A DNA stretch of 35,333 bases from Butyrivibrio sp. (lineage in GTDB: Bacteria > Bacillota > Clostridia > Lachnospirales > Lachnospiraceae), in NCBI GenBank assembly GCA_023664865.1, contig JAMPEU010000026.1, positions 1-35,333 on the forward strand. The letters run 5' to 3'. Positions within the stretch are counted from its first letter, which is position 1, and each line of letters starts with the position of its first letter. Positions 7,191 to 14,816 of the stretch are shown piece after piece. Under the pieces are notes generated by a model. The model did not search any database. It was not told the origin of the DNA and was given only the letters and a program-made list of their open reading frames with translations. Position numbers and translations under genes: made by a program.

Positions 7191-7976
7191 ATGGACGAAA
7201 AGTTTATAGAGGTATCACAATTATATAAAACCTTCTATAATAAGAAGCAGAAGATAGAGGTTCTAAAGGGCATTGACCTTTCGGTAGAAAAAGGCGAAAT
7301 CTACGGCATTGTGGGATTTAGCGGCGCCGGAAAGTCAACCTTGGTCAGATGCATGAACCGCTTAGAAGAGCCTGACAGCGGCAAGGTCAGAATCGGTGAG
7401 ATGGAGATTACAAGTCTGGGAAAAGCAGCTCTGAATGAACAGCGCAGAAAAATTGGCATGATTTTTCAGCAGTTTAATCTATTTGATTCCATGACGGTAT
7501 CGCAGAATGTTGCATATCCGCTTAAATTAACGGGAATAAACGGCAAAGAAGCGGACGAGCGTGTAGAAGAGATGCTTACGTTGGTAGGGCTTATGGAAAA
7601 AAAGAACGCTTATCCGGGAGAACTTTCCGGTGGGCAGAAACAGAGAGTCGGCATCGCGAGGGCTTTGGCGAACCGCCCTGACGTGCTTTTATCAGACGAA
7701 GCGACAAGCGCATTGGATCCGCAGACTACCCTGTCCGTATTAGACCTTTTGAAAGAAATAAATAAAAAGCTGGGGCTTACCATTATTCTCATTACGCACG
7801 AGTTAGAGGTAATCAAGTACGCCTGTCACAGAATGGCGGTTATGGAAGACGGCAGGCTGCTTGAACAGGGGCTTGTGAAAGATATCTTCATGAATCCACA
7901 GTGCGAGACGGCGAGAAATTTTATCGGCGTATATAATAAATTCAGAAGTGATAAGTGGCAGGAGGAAACGGAATGA
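7191..7976 (+). CDS. metN: Methionine-type ABC importer ATP-binding protein (MetN-like, no NIL domain)
   Basis: The cytoplasmic ATPase of a MetNIQ-type importer for methionine or a related compound. Walker A is GFSGAGKST (42-50); the Q-loop lies in MIFQQFNLFDSMTV; the signature is LSGGQKQRVGIARAL, Walker B VLLSDEATSALDP, and the switch histidine is in ILITHELEV. The FNLFDSMTVSQNVAYPL segment is typical of MetN. At 261 aa it stops after the ATPase domain (FIGVYNKFRSD). Well-studied MetN proteins are about 340 aa, with a C-terminal NIL domain for feedback inhibition by methionine. ATG 7191 is preferred; an in-frame TTG at 7179 extends it by four residues. The stop overlaps metI as ATGA. Confidence 0.85.
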   Translation: MDEKFIEVSQLYKTFYNKKQKIEVLKGIDLSVEKGEIYGIVGFSGAGKSTLVRCMNRLEEPDSGKVRIGEMEITSLGKAALNEQRRKIGMIFQQFNLFDSMTVSQNVAYPLKLTGINGKEADERVEEMLTLVGLMEKKNAYPGELSGGQKQRVGIARALANRPDVLLSDEATSALDPQTTLSVLDLLKEINKKLGLTIILITHELEVIKYACHRMAVMEDGRLLEQGLVKDIFMNPQCETARNFIGVYNKFRSDKWQEETE

Positions 7977-8683
7977 GCCTTTATAAGTATTCTTTTTGGG
8001 AAGTATTAAAGCATTCCTTCAGCGCGGAAGTGTGGGAGAAGGTAATCCCCGCCATAGGCGAAACCATGTATATGGTAGCGGTATCATCGATTTTTGTCCT
8101 GATTTTCGGCATCCTGCTCGGACTGGTTTTAGTTATGACGAGTAAAGAAGGTCTGATGCCCTGCAAGGCAGTACATAGTATTCTGGGGGCTGTCATTAAT
8201 TGTTTCCGTTCGCTGCCACAGGTGATTATCATTATAGTAATGCTTCCGGTGGCAAGGGCGCTCGTGGGGAAATCCTACGGTTCCAACGCCTGTATCATTT
8301 CGCTGATTGCAAGCTGCGTACCGCTTTTTGCGAGGCTGGTTGAGAGCAGTCTGCTTGAGATTGATAAGGGAAAAATTGAGGCGGCAAAAGCTATGGGGAG
8401 CGGTAATGCACGTATCCTGTTTGCCATCATGGTGCCTGAAACGCTGCCGTCGCTGATTCGTGCTTTTACGAATGCGGTGGTAATCGTTATCTCCATGACG
8501 GCGTTGGCAGGGAGCTTTGGAGCCGGTGGAATCGGATATATTGCGGTTACATTCGGTTACACCAGATACCAGCATGACCTTTTATTTGCAACTATCGTCG
8601 TTTTGATTGTGATTGTGCAGGCAGTCCAGCTTGTAGGGGATACAATCTCTAAGATAATTTTAAAGAAGAGGCATTTAATTTGA
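7973..8683 (+). CDS. metI: Methionine-type ABC importer permease (MetI-like)
   Basis: The membrane permease of the importer, 236 aa, the usual size. It has about five hydrophobic segments: AIGETMYMVAVSSIFVLIFG, then PQVIIIIVMLPVARAL, an arm starting NACIISLIASCVPLFARLVE, a region near AFTNAVVIVISMTALAG, and LLFATIVVLIVIVQAVQLVG. The cytoplasmic EAA-type loop, which docks on MetN, reads GKIEAAKAMGSGNARILFAI. The start ATG 7973 overlaps the metN stop (ATGA) and is preceded by AGGAGG at 7961-7966; a GTG at 7955 is in frame but lies upstream of that ribosome site. Two bases after its TGA a 186-bp palindrome begins, separating it from metQ. Confidence 0.93.
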   Translation: MSLYKYSFWEVLKHSFSAEVWEKVIPAIGETMYMVAVSSIFVLIFGILLGLVLVMTSKEGLMPCKAVHSILGAVINCFRSLPQVIIIIVMLPVARALVGKSYGSNACIISLIASCVPLFARLVESSLLEIDKGKIEAAKAMGSGNARILFAIMVPETLPSLIRAFTNAVVIVISMTALAGSFGAGGIGYIAVTFGYTRYQHDLLFATIVVLIVIVQAVQLVGDTISKIILKKRHLI

Positions 8684-8684
8684 C

Positions 8685-8870
8685 GTAACAGTTCAGCCAT
8701 GCAGAAATGAATGTACAAATTGCCTGTGGGAGCTTGCTCACTAAGGGCAACTTGCATATTCATTTCTATAGGGCGGACGCCCGACATGAATAATTTGCCT
8801 GCCAGTCTGTAAATCCTTTGTGCATAATTTATATTCAGGCAAATTATGAATGGCATGGCTGAACTGTTAC
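8685..8870. repeat. Branched palindrome element between metI and metQ
   Basis: The outer stem is gtaacagttcagccatgc (8685-8702) with its exact complement at 8853-8870. Inside are three further hairpins. One runs from 8703 to 8767 (agaaatgaat...attcatttct, then ttgcc/ggcaa, with gtgggagc/gctcac at the tip). A small GGGCG/CGCCC hairpin sits near 8773-8784. A third pairs aataatttgcctg with caggcaaattat. The whole would fold as a four-way junction. The first 14 bases of the outer stem are shared with the element at 13817-14004, which has an unrelated interior. No U-tract. Confidence 0.88.
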
Positions 8871-8935
8871 AATCTGACATTTCTGGCGCTTATGCGTCTT
8901 AAATGAATATACAAGTTCCAAGAGGAGGAAAAGTT

Positions 8936-9766
8936 ATGAAAAAGAAACTTGCAACATTATTGCTTGCAGTCCTGACAGCATCGACGCTGCTTACTGGCTG
9001 CGGTAATGCGGAAGAGACAACTGCGTCAGGTGATGCGCAGGGTGACAAAGTGGTGCTTAAATGCGTCTGCGACCTTACGCCCCACAGTGAAATTCTTAAT
9101 TCAGCGTCTGAGCAGCTTGCACAGCAGGGAATCGAACTGGATATCGTATCTACGACATGGGACGCTACATGGAATGACATGCTGGTTGACGGTGATATCG
9201 ACTTCGCATATTTCATGCACGTACCGGCGATGGAGAGCATTGAAGAAGAGATGGGAGTTACCCTTTACAGCATGGGCGGTGTTCATGTAGAGCCTTATGC
9301 ATGCTTTTCCGATAAGTATGCGTCTAAGGACGAGATTCCTGAAAATGCGGTTATCGCCATACCTAATGATTCGTCTAACGAGTACAGAGCGCTTAAAGTT
9401 CTGGAAAAAGAAGGCTTTGTGAAGCTCAATCCGGACATGACTGCGATTGACGCATCTGCGGACCAGATTGCAGAATATCTTATTCCTATCGAAATCGTGG
9501 AAATGGATCAGGCTAACATCATTCCTTCATCAGCAGATTTTGACGCTTACTTCGTAAATGTCAACAGGGCTTTGGAAGCCAATATTGACACTACGGCTTA
9601 TCTGATGAGAGAAGGCGAGGACTCTGAGTACGCCAACATCATCACGGTAACAGAGGCAAACAAAGACAATGAAGCAATCAAAAAGCTTGTAAACGTGCTT
9701 CAGTCCGATGAAACAAAGAAGTTTATTGAGGATAACTTCAACGGCGCGGTTATTCCGGCTAAATAG
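8936..9766 (+). CDS. metQ: Methionine-type substrate-binding lipoprotein (MetQ/NlpA family)
   Basis: The extracellular ligand-binding lipoprotein for MetNI, 276 aa. The signal peptide MKKKLATLLLAVLTASTLLTGC ends in a lipobox (LLTGC, Cys22). The mature part has NlpA-family hallmarks: the start of the fold at VVLKCVCDLTPHSEIL, then DIDFAYFMHVPAME, the HVEPYACFSDKY segment, AIPNDSSNEYRALKVLEK, and the C-terminal NIITVTEANKDNEAIKKLV. AGGAGG at 8921-8926 sets ATG 8936; the frame is open 11 codons further up without a ribosome site. The ligand is inferred as methionine from family only, since NlpA relatives also bind other amino acids or peptides. Confidence 0.9.
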   Translation: MKKKLATLLLAVLTASTLLTGCGNAEETTASGDAQGDKVVLKCVCDLTPHSEILNSASEQLAQQGIELDIVSTTWDATWNDMLVDGDIDFAYFMHVPAMESIEEEMGVTLYSMGGVHVEPYACFSDKYASKDEIPENAVIAIPNDSSNEYRALKVLEKEGFVKLNPDMTAIDASADQIAEYLIPIEIVEMDQANIIPSSADFDAYFVNVNRALEANIDTTAYLMREGEDSEYANIITVTEANKDNEAIKKLVNVLQSDETKKFIEDNFNGAVIPAK

Positions 9767-9775
9767 TAAGTAATT

Positions 9776-9908
9776 GTAACCGTTCAGCAGGTCTGCGCAT
9801 TTACTGCGCTGACCGTACGAAAATGTAAATTTTGCAAGCAAAAATCCATCACCGAAGGTGATTTGGAATGGATTTTTGCTCGTAACTGTGAAGGAACTGA
9901 ACAGTTAC
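9776..9908. repeat. Nested palindrome element between convergent metQ and ABC exporter gene
   Basis: The outer stem gtaaccgttcag (9776-9787) pairs with ctgaacagttac (9897-9908) with one mismatch; it is the same outer stem as in the elements at 8685 and 13817. Inside are two hairpins. The first is ggtctgcgca/tgcgctgacc, with a single mismatch. The second is gcaaaaatccat/atggatttttgc, capped by caccgaaggtg. It fills the gap between two convergent stop codons (9766 and 9915), so it may serve as a two-way terminator, though U-tracts are weak. Confidence 0.85.
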
Positions 9909-9914
9909 AAGTAA

Positions 9915-11798
9915 TTATTTAAACAACGCTGCTGCGGTGTCCTTATAATATTGCGCCTGTGCCGACCACATTTGAGCATAGACACCGCAGTCTTTTATAA
10001 GGGCATCGTGGTTTCCGCGTTCGACTATGCAGCCGTTATCAAGCACTGTTATATCGTCGCAGAACCGGCACGAAGACAGCCTGTGCGAAATATATATTGC
10101 TGTGCGCGTTCCCACAATGCTGTTGAACTTAGTGTAGATATCATATTCGGAAATAGGATCAAGCGCTGCGGTAGGCTCGTCAAGAACAATAAATGGCGAG
10201 CCTTTATATATTGCCCTTGCCAGACAGAGTTTCTGCGCTTCGCCGCCGGAAATCTCCACGCCTTTTTCATCGAAATCCTTATACAGGAAGGAGTCCAGAC
10301 CATCGGGCATCTCGTCAAGACGCTGCGAAAATCCCGCGCGGCGTACACATTCTTCTGCTAACGCCCTGTCATATTCCGTATCTGCAGCGACATTTTCACC
10401 AACAGAGAAAGAAAATAGTGCGGAATCCTGAAATACCACTGAAAATAAATCCATGTATTCTTGTAAGTTGTATTTTTTAATATCTACACCGTTAAGCGTG
10501 ATTTCTCCTTCGCTTGCGTCGTAAAGCCTGCATAAGAGCTTGATAAGCGTAGACTTGCCTGAACCGTTCCTGCCTACGAGAGCCATCTTTTCACCTATGC
10601 GCCACTTTAGGTTGATATCCTTAAGCACATAGTTCTCGCTGCCCGGATATTTAAAGTAAACATGCTTAAACTCAAATTCAAACTGGTTATCGTCTCTTTT
10701 TTCCGTGGGGATAGTTCCCTTATACCTGTCGTCCGGAATATCAAGAAAATCAAATACAATCTTATAGAAATCCGCCTGCGTAAGCAGTGATGTCATGGAG
10801 CCTGAAGCCTGTAATATTCCCTCACGGATTTCAGTAAAATACATGGCAAACGCCACTATCTGACCGGGGGACATCATTCCGCCCGCCGCCCTAAGCAGCG
10901 CGAAACCATACATAATAATTGTCATTACAAGCTGGACTGCATTTGCCATATAGTCGGCGCGGTTCATTTTTTTAGTAAGATAATCCCACTTGTCGGTAAA
11001 AACCTTGCCGGAAGCGGCAAAAATGTCAAGCATAAGCTGTTGTTCGCCATAAATACGGATTTCTTTGCCATTGCGGTAATTATATTGCGTTCTGTTAGCA
11101 ATAGAAGAGCCGACACGCTGCGCCTCATGCACATTTGCGTCGGAAAGTCCCTCATGGTTGTAGCGCACGATTATAGGATTGATTACCAGACTTACGATAC
11201 AAACAAGCCCTACGGATATCAGAATCATTGTCAAAAATCCCCACGGAGACTGGATAAAGCCCATGAATCCTTCCGTTACCGTCCGTCCTGAAAATGCGAT
11301 GGGAATTATCAGAATTATGCCGATAAGCGCATTAATGGAGCTGACTACCGTGCTGGAAATCAGGTAAATGAGGTTATTAATTCCGCAATTATTCAGGTAA
11401 TTTCGCGCCTCTTGATATTTGCTCTTTGTGTCCGGATTTTCTGATTTGGCGTAATCCATAGTGAGCAGTTTTTCCCATAACTTTTTGTTGGAAACGCTTT
11501 CATAAGTAAAATTATGAGCGTTTGAGCGCATGAAAATAATCCGTTCCACAATGCTTGTAAAAAGCATTACTCCGCAGACAATCGACGCTCTTATAAGAAG
11601 TTCAGAGGCCGGTTTTGCGCTGGCAACGCCGTCTATAACAAGGCTTGAGAGATATATCCCCGAAAAGATTTTTACTATATCAGGCAAAAGCGAGGCAACA
11701 GCCCTGAAAGTCCTGCCCTTGTCCGCAGCCTCCACAAATTTAAGGCTACGTTTAATAATTATAATTTTTTCCCTAAATGTTAATTTTTTATCGTCCAT
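9915..11798 (-). CDS. ABC exporter half-transporter (fused permease-ATPase), second of a pair
   Basis: A 627-aa type IV ABC exporter half-transporter: six-helix membrane domain (about 1-330) and C-terminal ATPase. Walker A is GRNGSGKST (from about 409), the Q-loop is in SVVFQDSALF, the signature is VEISGGEAQKL (about 515-523), Walker B FIVLDEPTAALDP, and the H-loop YISHRLSS. The start at 11798 (MDDKKLTF) is set by AAAGGAGAT just upstream; the frame continues eight codons further (MKTLKEIS), through the ribosome site itself. It lies downstream of a homologous half-transporter, and the two probably form a heterodimer exporting a peptide or drug-like compound. The substrate is not visible. Separated from its partner by a palindrome at 11828-11913. 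Confidence 0.9.
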   Translation of the reverse strand: MDDKKLTFREKIIIIKRSLKFVEAADKGRTFRAVASLLPDIVKIFSGIYLSSLVIDGVASAKPASELLIRASIVCGVMLFTSIVERIIFMRSNAHNFTYESVSNKKLWEKLLTMDYAKSENPDTKSKYQEARNYLNNCGINNLIYLISSTVVSSINALIGIILIIPIAFSGRTVTEGFMGFIQSPWGFLTMILISVGLVCIVSLVINPIIVRYNHEGLSDANVHEAQRVGSSIANRTQYNYRNGKEIRIYGEQQLMLDIFAASGKVFTDKWDYLTKKMNRADYMANAVQLVMTIIMYGFALLRAAGGMMSPGQIVAFAMYFTEIREGILQASGSMTSLLTQADFYKIVFDFLDIPDDRYKGTIPTEKRDDNQFEFEFKHVYFKYPGSENYVLKDINLKWRIGEKMALVGRNGSGKSTLIKLLCRLYDASEGEITLNGVDIKKYNLQEYMDLFSVVFQDSALFSFSVGENVAADTEYDRALAEECVRRAGFSQRLDEMPDGLDSFLYKDFDEKGVEISGGEAQKLCLARAIYKGSPFIVLDEPTAALDPISEYDIYTKFNSIVGTRTAIYISHRLSSCRFCDDITVLDNGCIVERGNHDALIKDCGVYAQMWSAQAQYYKDTAAALFK

Positions 11799-11827
11799 AG
11801 ATATCTCCTTTAATGTTTTCATATCCA

Positions 11828-11913
11828 GAGTTTAGTCTAAATGAACAAAATAAGGGGCGACTTACCGCTTTTCAGGCATTGGAGCCCCGTTTTTGTTCAT
11901 TTAGACTAAACTC
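11828..11913. repeat. Nested palindrome, family A copy 2 (between ABC exporter genes)
   Basis: The stem gagtttagtctaaatgaac (11828-11846) pairs perfectly with its complement at 11895-11913. Inside is GGGGC/GCCCC and the loop cgacttaccgcttttcagg (11858-11876), the same as at 3059-3077. Compared with that copy, the inner stem changed from GGGAC/GTCCC to GGGGC/GCCCC, so both sides changed and pairing is kept. It encodes the last 13 residues and stop of the upstream ABC exporter gene. Confidence 0.92.
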
Positions 11914-13725
11914 GTTACAATCAATGCTATTATCATTATAGTAGCTGCTTTGCATATTAAAAAGTTCTGCATATTTTCCGTTTAACTCCATAAGTTCTGC
12001 ATGGGTTCCACATTCGGAAATCATGCCGTCATCTATTAGGATTATCCGGTCGCAGAATCGCGTCGAAGCAAGTCTGTGTGAGATGAAAACGCCGGATTTG
12101 TCCTTTGAAAACCGCGTGTAGTTAAGATACATTTCCTGTTCTGCGATTGCGTCTAAAGCAGCGGTCGGTTCGTCTAAAAGAAGGATGGGCGCGTTTTTAT
12201 ACAAAGCTTTTGCGAGGGCAAGCTTTTGGATTTCCCCGCCTGAAAAGTCAACCGAATCTGCGTATACGCCGCGGGTAAGCTGCGTATGCTCGCATTTCTC
12301 AAGGCTTTGAATTTTATCGTACAGTCCTGCGTTTTTAAGACAGTCATACAACCGCGTCCCGTCATAATCTTTTCTTCCCGTGACATTCTCGCCGATGCTT
12401 GCGGCAAAGGGGGAAATATCCTGAAATACCGCTGAAAAAAGCGTAAAATACTCGTCGCGGTTGTATTCGTTTACAGGTACGCCGTTTAACAGTATCACCC
12501 CTTCGGTAGGTTCATAAAGCCCGCACATTAACTTGATGATGGTGGTTTTGCCAGCACCGTTAAGTCCGACTAAGGCAAGGTTCTCACCCTTATGCAGCGT
12601 AAATGAGAGATTTTTAATCGTAGGCGCATCAGCGCCGAAATAGGTATATGACACGTTCCTAAATTCCAGTTCGCACTGCCCGCTTGGTAAGGGTACGCCT
12701 TTTTGACGGTTGGTTTTATCTTCCATTTCAAGATAATCGCGGACATAACTTATGTTATTGGATATCCACTGGTATCCGGAAAAGTTGTTGAACCATTCGC
12801 TTGTGGCAGCGGAAAGCCGCATAATGGAATTAAAGTACAGTACGAAATCCCCTGCGCCGATGTTTCCTTTTGTCACTAATAGGATTACATATGCGTAAGC
12901 CGCGAAATTGCCTAAGGAATTGATTACTGCAAAGAGCAGGTCGTGTTTAAATTCCCATGAATCCTGTTGCCTGTACCAGTTCATGCGCTCCTTGAAGGCA
13001 CGCGCGAAGCTTTTATCTAAGAGATTCTGCAGATGAAAAATCCGCACGTCTTTTGCCCTTGATACGTCTATGGCAGCGGTTTTGACGTAGTTTAGCTGAC
13101 GCTCGCTGCGCTGCCAGTTATCAGCCTTGTTCCATACCCATGACATTTTGTGGCGGTTTACATAAAAGCAAAGTACGGCAGGAACGGCGACAATCGGCAC
13201 CAGCCATATGTTAAGCATGGATAATATCGCCGAATATGTGAAAAATTCTGCAATATGACGTATACTGCCCCTGATATTGATAGGCGTGTTATACATAGCC
13301 ACTTGAACGCCTTCTAAAGCCTTGTTCAGCTTATCGCCATTCTCAGCGTTCTCATTGTTTTCATAATCTGTGGTCATGCACTTTTCCATTATCAGTCCGT
13401 GGATATGCTGATCGCTTTTGGCGAAGCCGGAGTTATTCATATAACGATGCGCCCCTTCCTTTAAAGCACCAAAGAAAAATTTCATTAAGAATACCGCGCC
13501 GCAGATAAGCAGAATTGTTTTGTCGATTCCGGACAGCGCGAGTTCTACTACATATTTGTTTATATAGGTGTCAGAAAGATTGCGGATAAATAAGCCGATG
13601 GCAAAAATAAAGCAGCAGATAACGATATTTTTATCCGCCTGCCATATTTCGCGCATTGCCCAGATGAGATTGGCCATGATGCCGTATTTATTTCTTTTTT
13701 TGTCATGGTTTGCAGCCTTTGCCAT
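11872..13725 (-). CDS. ABC exporter half-transporter (fused permease-ATPase), first of a pair
   Basis: A 617-aa exporter half-transporter with an N-terminal membrane domain and a C-terminal ATPase. Walker A is GLNGAGKTT (from about 387), Q-loop SAVFQDISPF, signature VDFSGGEIQKLAL (about 493-505), Walker B PILLLDEPTAALD, H-loop FISHRLAS. The signature starts FSGGE rather than LSGGE. The start at 13725 (MAKAANH) follows GGGAGGCGAT; the frame is open eight codons more. The final 13 residues, EFSLNEQKRGSNA, are read from the palindrome at 11828-11913 and are not expected to be conserved. The gene is first of the exporter pair, behind a candidate LytTR-controlled promoter, next to a LytTR/GHKL two-component pair. 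Confidence 0.9.
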   Translation of the reverse strand: MAKAANHDKKRNKYGIMANLIWAMREIWQADKNIVICCFIFAIGLFIRNLSDTYINKYVVELALSGIDKTILLICGAVFLMKFFFGALKEGAHRYMNNSGFAKSDQHIHGLIMEKCMTTDYENNENAENGDKLNKALEGVQVAMYNTPINIRGSIRHIAEFFTYSAILSMLNIWLVPIVAVPAVLCFYVNRHKMSWVWNKADNWQRSERQLNYVKTAAIDVSRAKDVRIFHLQNLLDKSFARAFKERMNWYRQQDSWEFKHDLLFAVINSLGNFAAYAYVILLVTKGNIGAGDFVLYFNSIMRLSAATSEWFNNFSGYQWISNNISYVRDYLEMEDKTNRQKGVPLPSGQCELEFRNVSYTYFGADAPTIKNLSFTLHKGENLALVGLNGAGKTTIIKLMCGLYEPTEGVILLNGVPVNEYNRDEYFTLFSAVFQDISPFAASIGENVTGRKDYDGTRLYDCLKNAGLYDKIQSLEKCEHTQLTRGVYADSVDFSGGEIQKLALAKALYKNAPILLLDEPTAALDAIAEQEMYLNYTRFSKDKSGVFISHRLASTRFCDRIILIDDGMISECGTHAELMELNGKYAELFNMQSSYYNDNSIDCNEFSLNEQKRGSNA

Positions 13726-13782
13726 TGTATCGCCTCCCATGGACAGCATAATATAAAACCGGACGTTTAAGTTTATTTTGTA

Positions 13783-13811
13783 ACGAATGGTTAATATATT
13801 GCACGAATGGT
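13783..13811 (-). promoter_or_regulatory. Candidate LytTR response-regulator operator upstream of ABC exporter pair
   Basis: On the minus strand two identical 9-mers, ACCATTCGT, lie at 13811-13803 and 13791-13783, 20 bp start to start with an 11-bp gap. Paired 9-bp direct repeats about two helical turns apart are how LytTR regulators such as AgrA and ComE bind. A TATATT/TATTAT -10 candidate follows about 27-29 bp beyond the inner repeat. There is no good -35, which fits an activator-dependent promoter. The ABC exporter ATG is at 13725. Confidence 0.65.
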
Positions 13812-13816
13812 CAGAT

Positions 13817-14004
13817 GTAACAGTTCAGCCTACAGGCGTATAGACGCATATGCTTCCGTGCAGAGGTCCTTGGAAAACGCCGGTACTTAGTGAAAAAGGC
13901 GCAAAGCGTTTTTTGAACTTAGTACCGCTGCGATTTTCCACGGAGCGAGAGCGTGCCTCAAGGGGAAGCATATGCGTCTATACGCCTGTAGGCTGAACTG
14001 TTAC
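13817..14004. repeat. Nested palindrome, family B copy 1 (between kinase and ABC exporter genes)
   Basis: A perfect 41-bp outer stem (13817-13857 with 13964-14004), starting gtaacagttcagcc. Inside is a second imperfect hairpin whose core, ggaaaacgccggtacttag (13872-13890) and cttagtaccgctgcgatttt (13918-13937), recurs at 27524-27542 (inverted) and 31613-31631. A 13-mer, cggagcgagagcg (13941-13953), is kept on one side only. It ends 3 bp from the kinase stop codon. No U-tract. Confidence 0.93.
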
Positions 14005-14007
14005 GAC

Positions 14008-14739
14008 TTATCCAAGCGGTATCAATATTTCGGTTGCAAAAATCCCTTCTTCATTCTGGCGGTTGACATATCCGCCGTATTTTAGCACAATGCGGTCAAT
14101 GCGGAATATCCCGTAGCCGTGGGAATCGCCGCTTTTGGTCGTGAGATATTTTCCATCTGCTTTTTTGACCTTTCCTGCGGAATTTTGCACTGAAAGATAG
14201 AACTGGTTTTTCAGATTTCCCATATAGACGCGGAGAAAACGCTGCTCTTCTTTAAGCTTTTCACATGCTTCCAGAGCGTTATCGAGAAGGTTTCCCATTA
14301 CCGCGCACAGTTCAACGTCCGACATAGTAAGCCCTGCCGGGACGTTGGCGGTTACGTTTATGCGTATCCCAAGCTTAGCGGCAAGGTCAAGTTTTGTATT
14401 AAGAACGGCGTCCGCCGTAACGTTTCCGGTTTTTATAACGGTATCAACTGTGCTTAAGTCTGCGGCAAGTTCGGACAGATAGCTGTCAAGCTTATCGTAA
14501 TTTTTCTTGGCAAGCTGTATTTTCATATTTTGGATATGATTCCTGTAATCGTGCCGCCAGCCCCTGACCTGCCTGTACATATTTTGCGTTTCGCGTATCT
14601 GTTTCTCAATCAGTTCGCTCTGGAAACGTTCTATACGGCGGTCAATCATGTTGTACATCGCTCTGCGCAAGGCGAAGAAGATTAAGGTAAAAAGTCCGGC
14701 TGCTGCAAGGATTATAGTAAAAATTATCACATATTTCAT
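14008..14739 (-). CDS. GHKL-domain sensor histidine kinase with minimal sensor region (AgrC/BlpH-like catalytic core)
   Basis: A 243-aa membrane-attached histidine kinase. It has one N-terminal helix (YVIIFTIILAAAGLFTLIFF), a coiled-coil segment (about 33-58), and the phosphoacceptor H63 in WRHDYRNHIQN, the AgrC-type box. The ATP lid follows: N-box GNLLDNALEACE (149-160) and G-box GYGIFRI (208-214). Relatives that sense peptides have a multi-helix N-terminal sensor of about 200 residues, which is absent. A distant AAAGGA precedes ATG 14739. It lies 77 bp downstream of the response regulator and is probably co-transcribed with it. It may sense membrane stress or work through the adjacent ABC exporter; that is inference. 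Confidence 0.9.
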   Translation of the reverse strand: MKYVIIFTIILAAAGLFTLIFFALRRAMYNMIDRRIERFQSELIEKQIRETQNMYRQVRGWRHDYRNHIQNMKIQLAKKNYDKLDSYLSELAADLSTVDTVIKTGNVTADAVLNTKLDLAAKLGIRINVTANVPAGLTMSDVELCAVMGNLLDNALEACEKLKEEQRFLRVYMGNLKNQFYLSVQNSAGKVKKADGKYLTTKSGDSHGYGIFRIDRIVLKYGGYVNRQNEEGIFATEILIPLG

Positions 14740-14816
14740 AATAGTAGCTGTATTCCTTTCTATTATTCTGAGTAATTGCTGCTTTAGCTAAACTTCTAAT
14801 TTTGCATTACTTAGTA

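Noticed and set aside
8685-8870. Cloverleaf-like fold as a tRNA
   Set aside because: No T-loop GTTCRANNC, no anticodon arm of proper size, no CCA end; the outer stem is 18 bp and shared with non-tRNA elements.
13817-14004. Long palindromes as ordinary Rho-independent terminators
   Set aside because: Arms are far longer than needed, internal cores are shared across loci, and there is no U-tract next to the stems, unlike the true terminators at 2471 and 34433.
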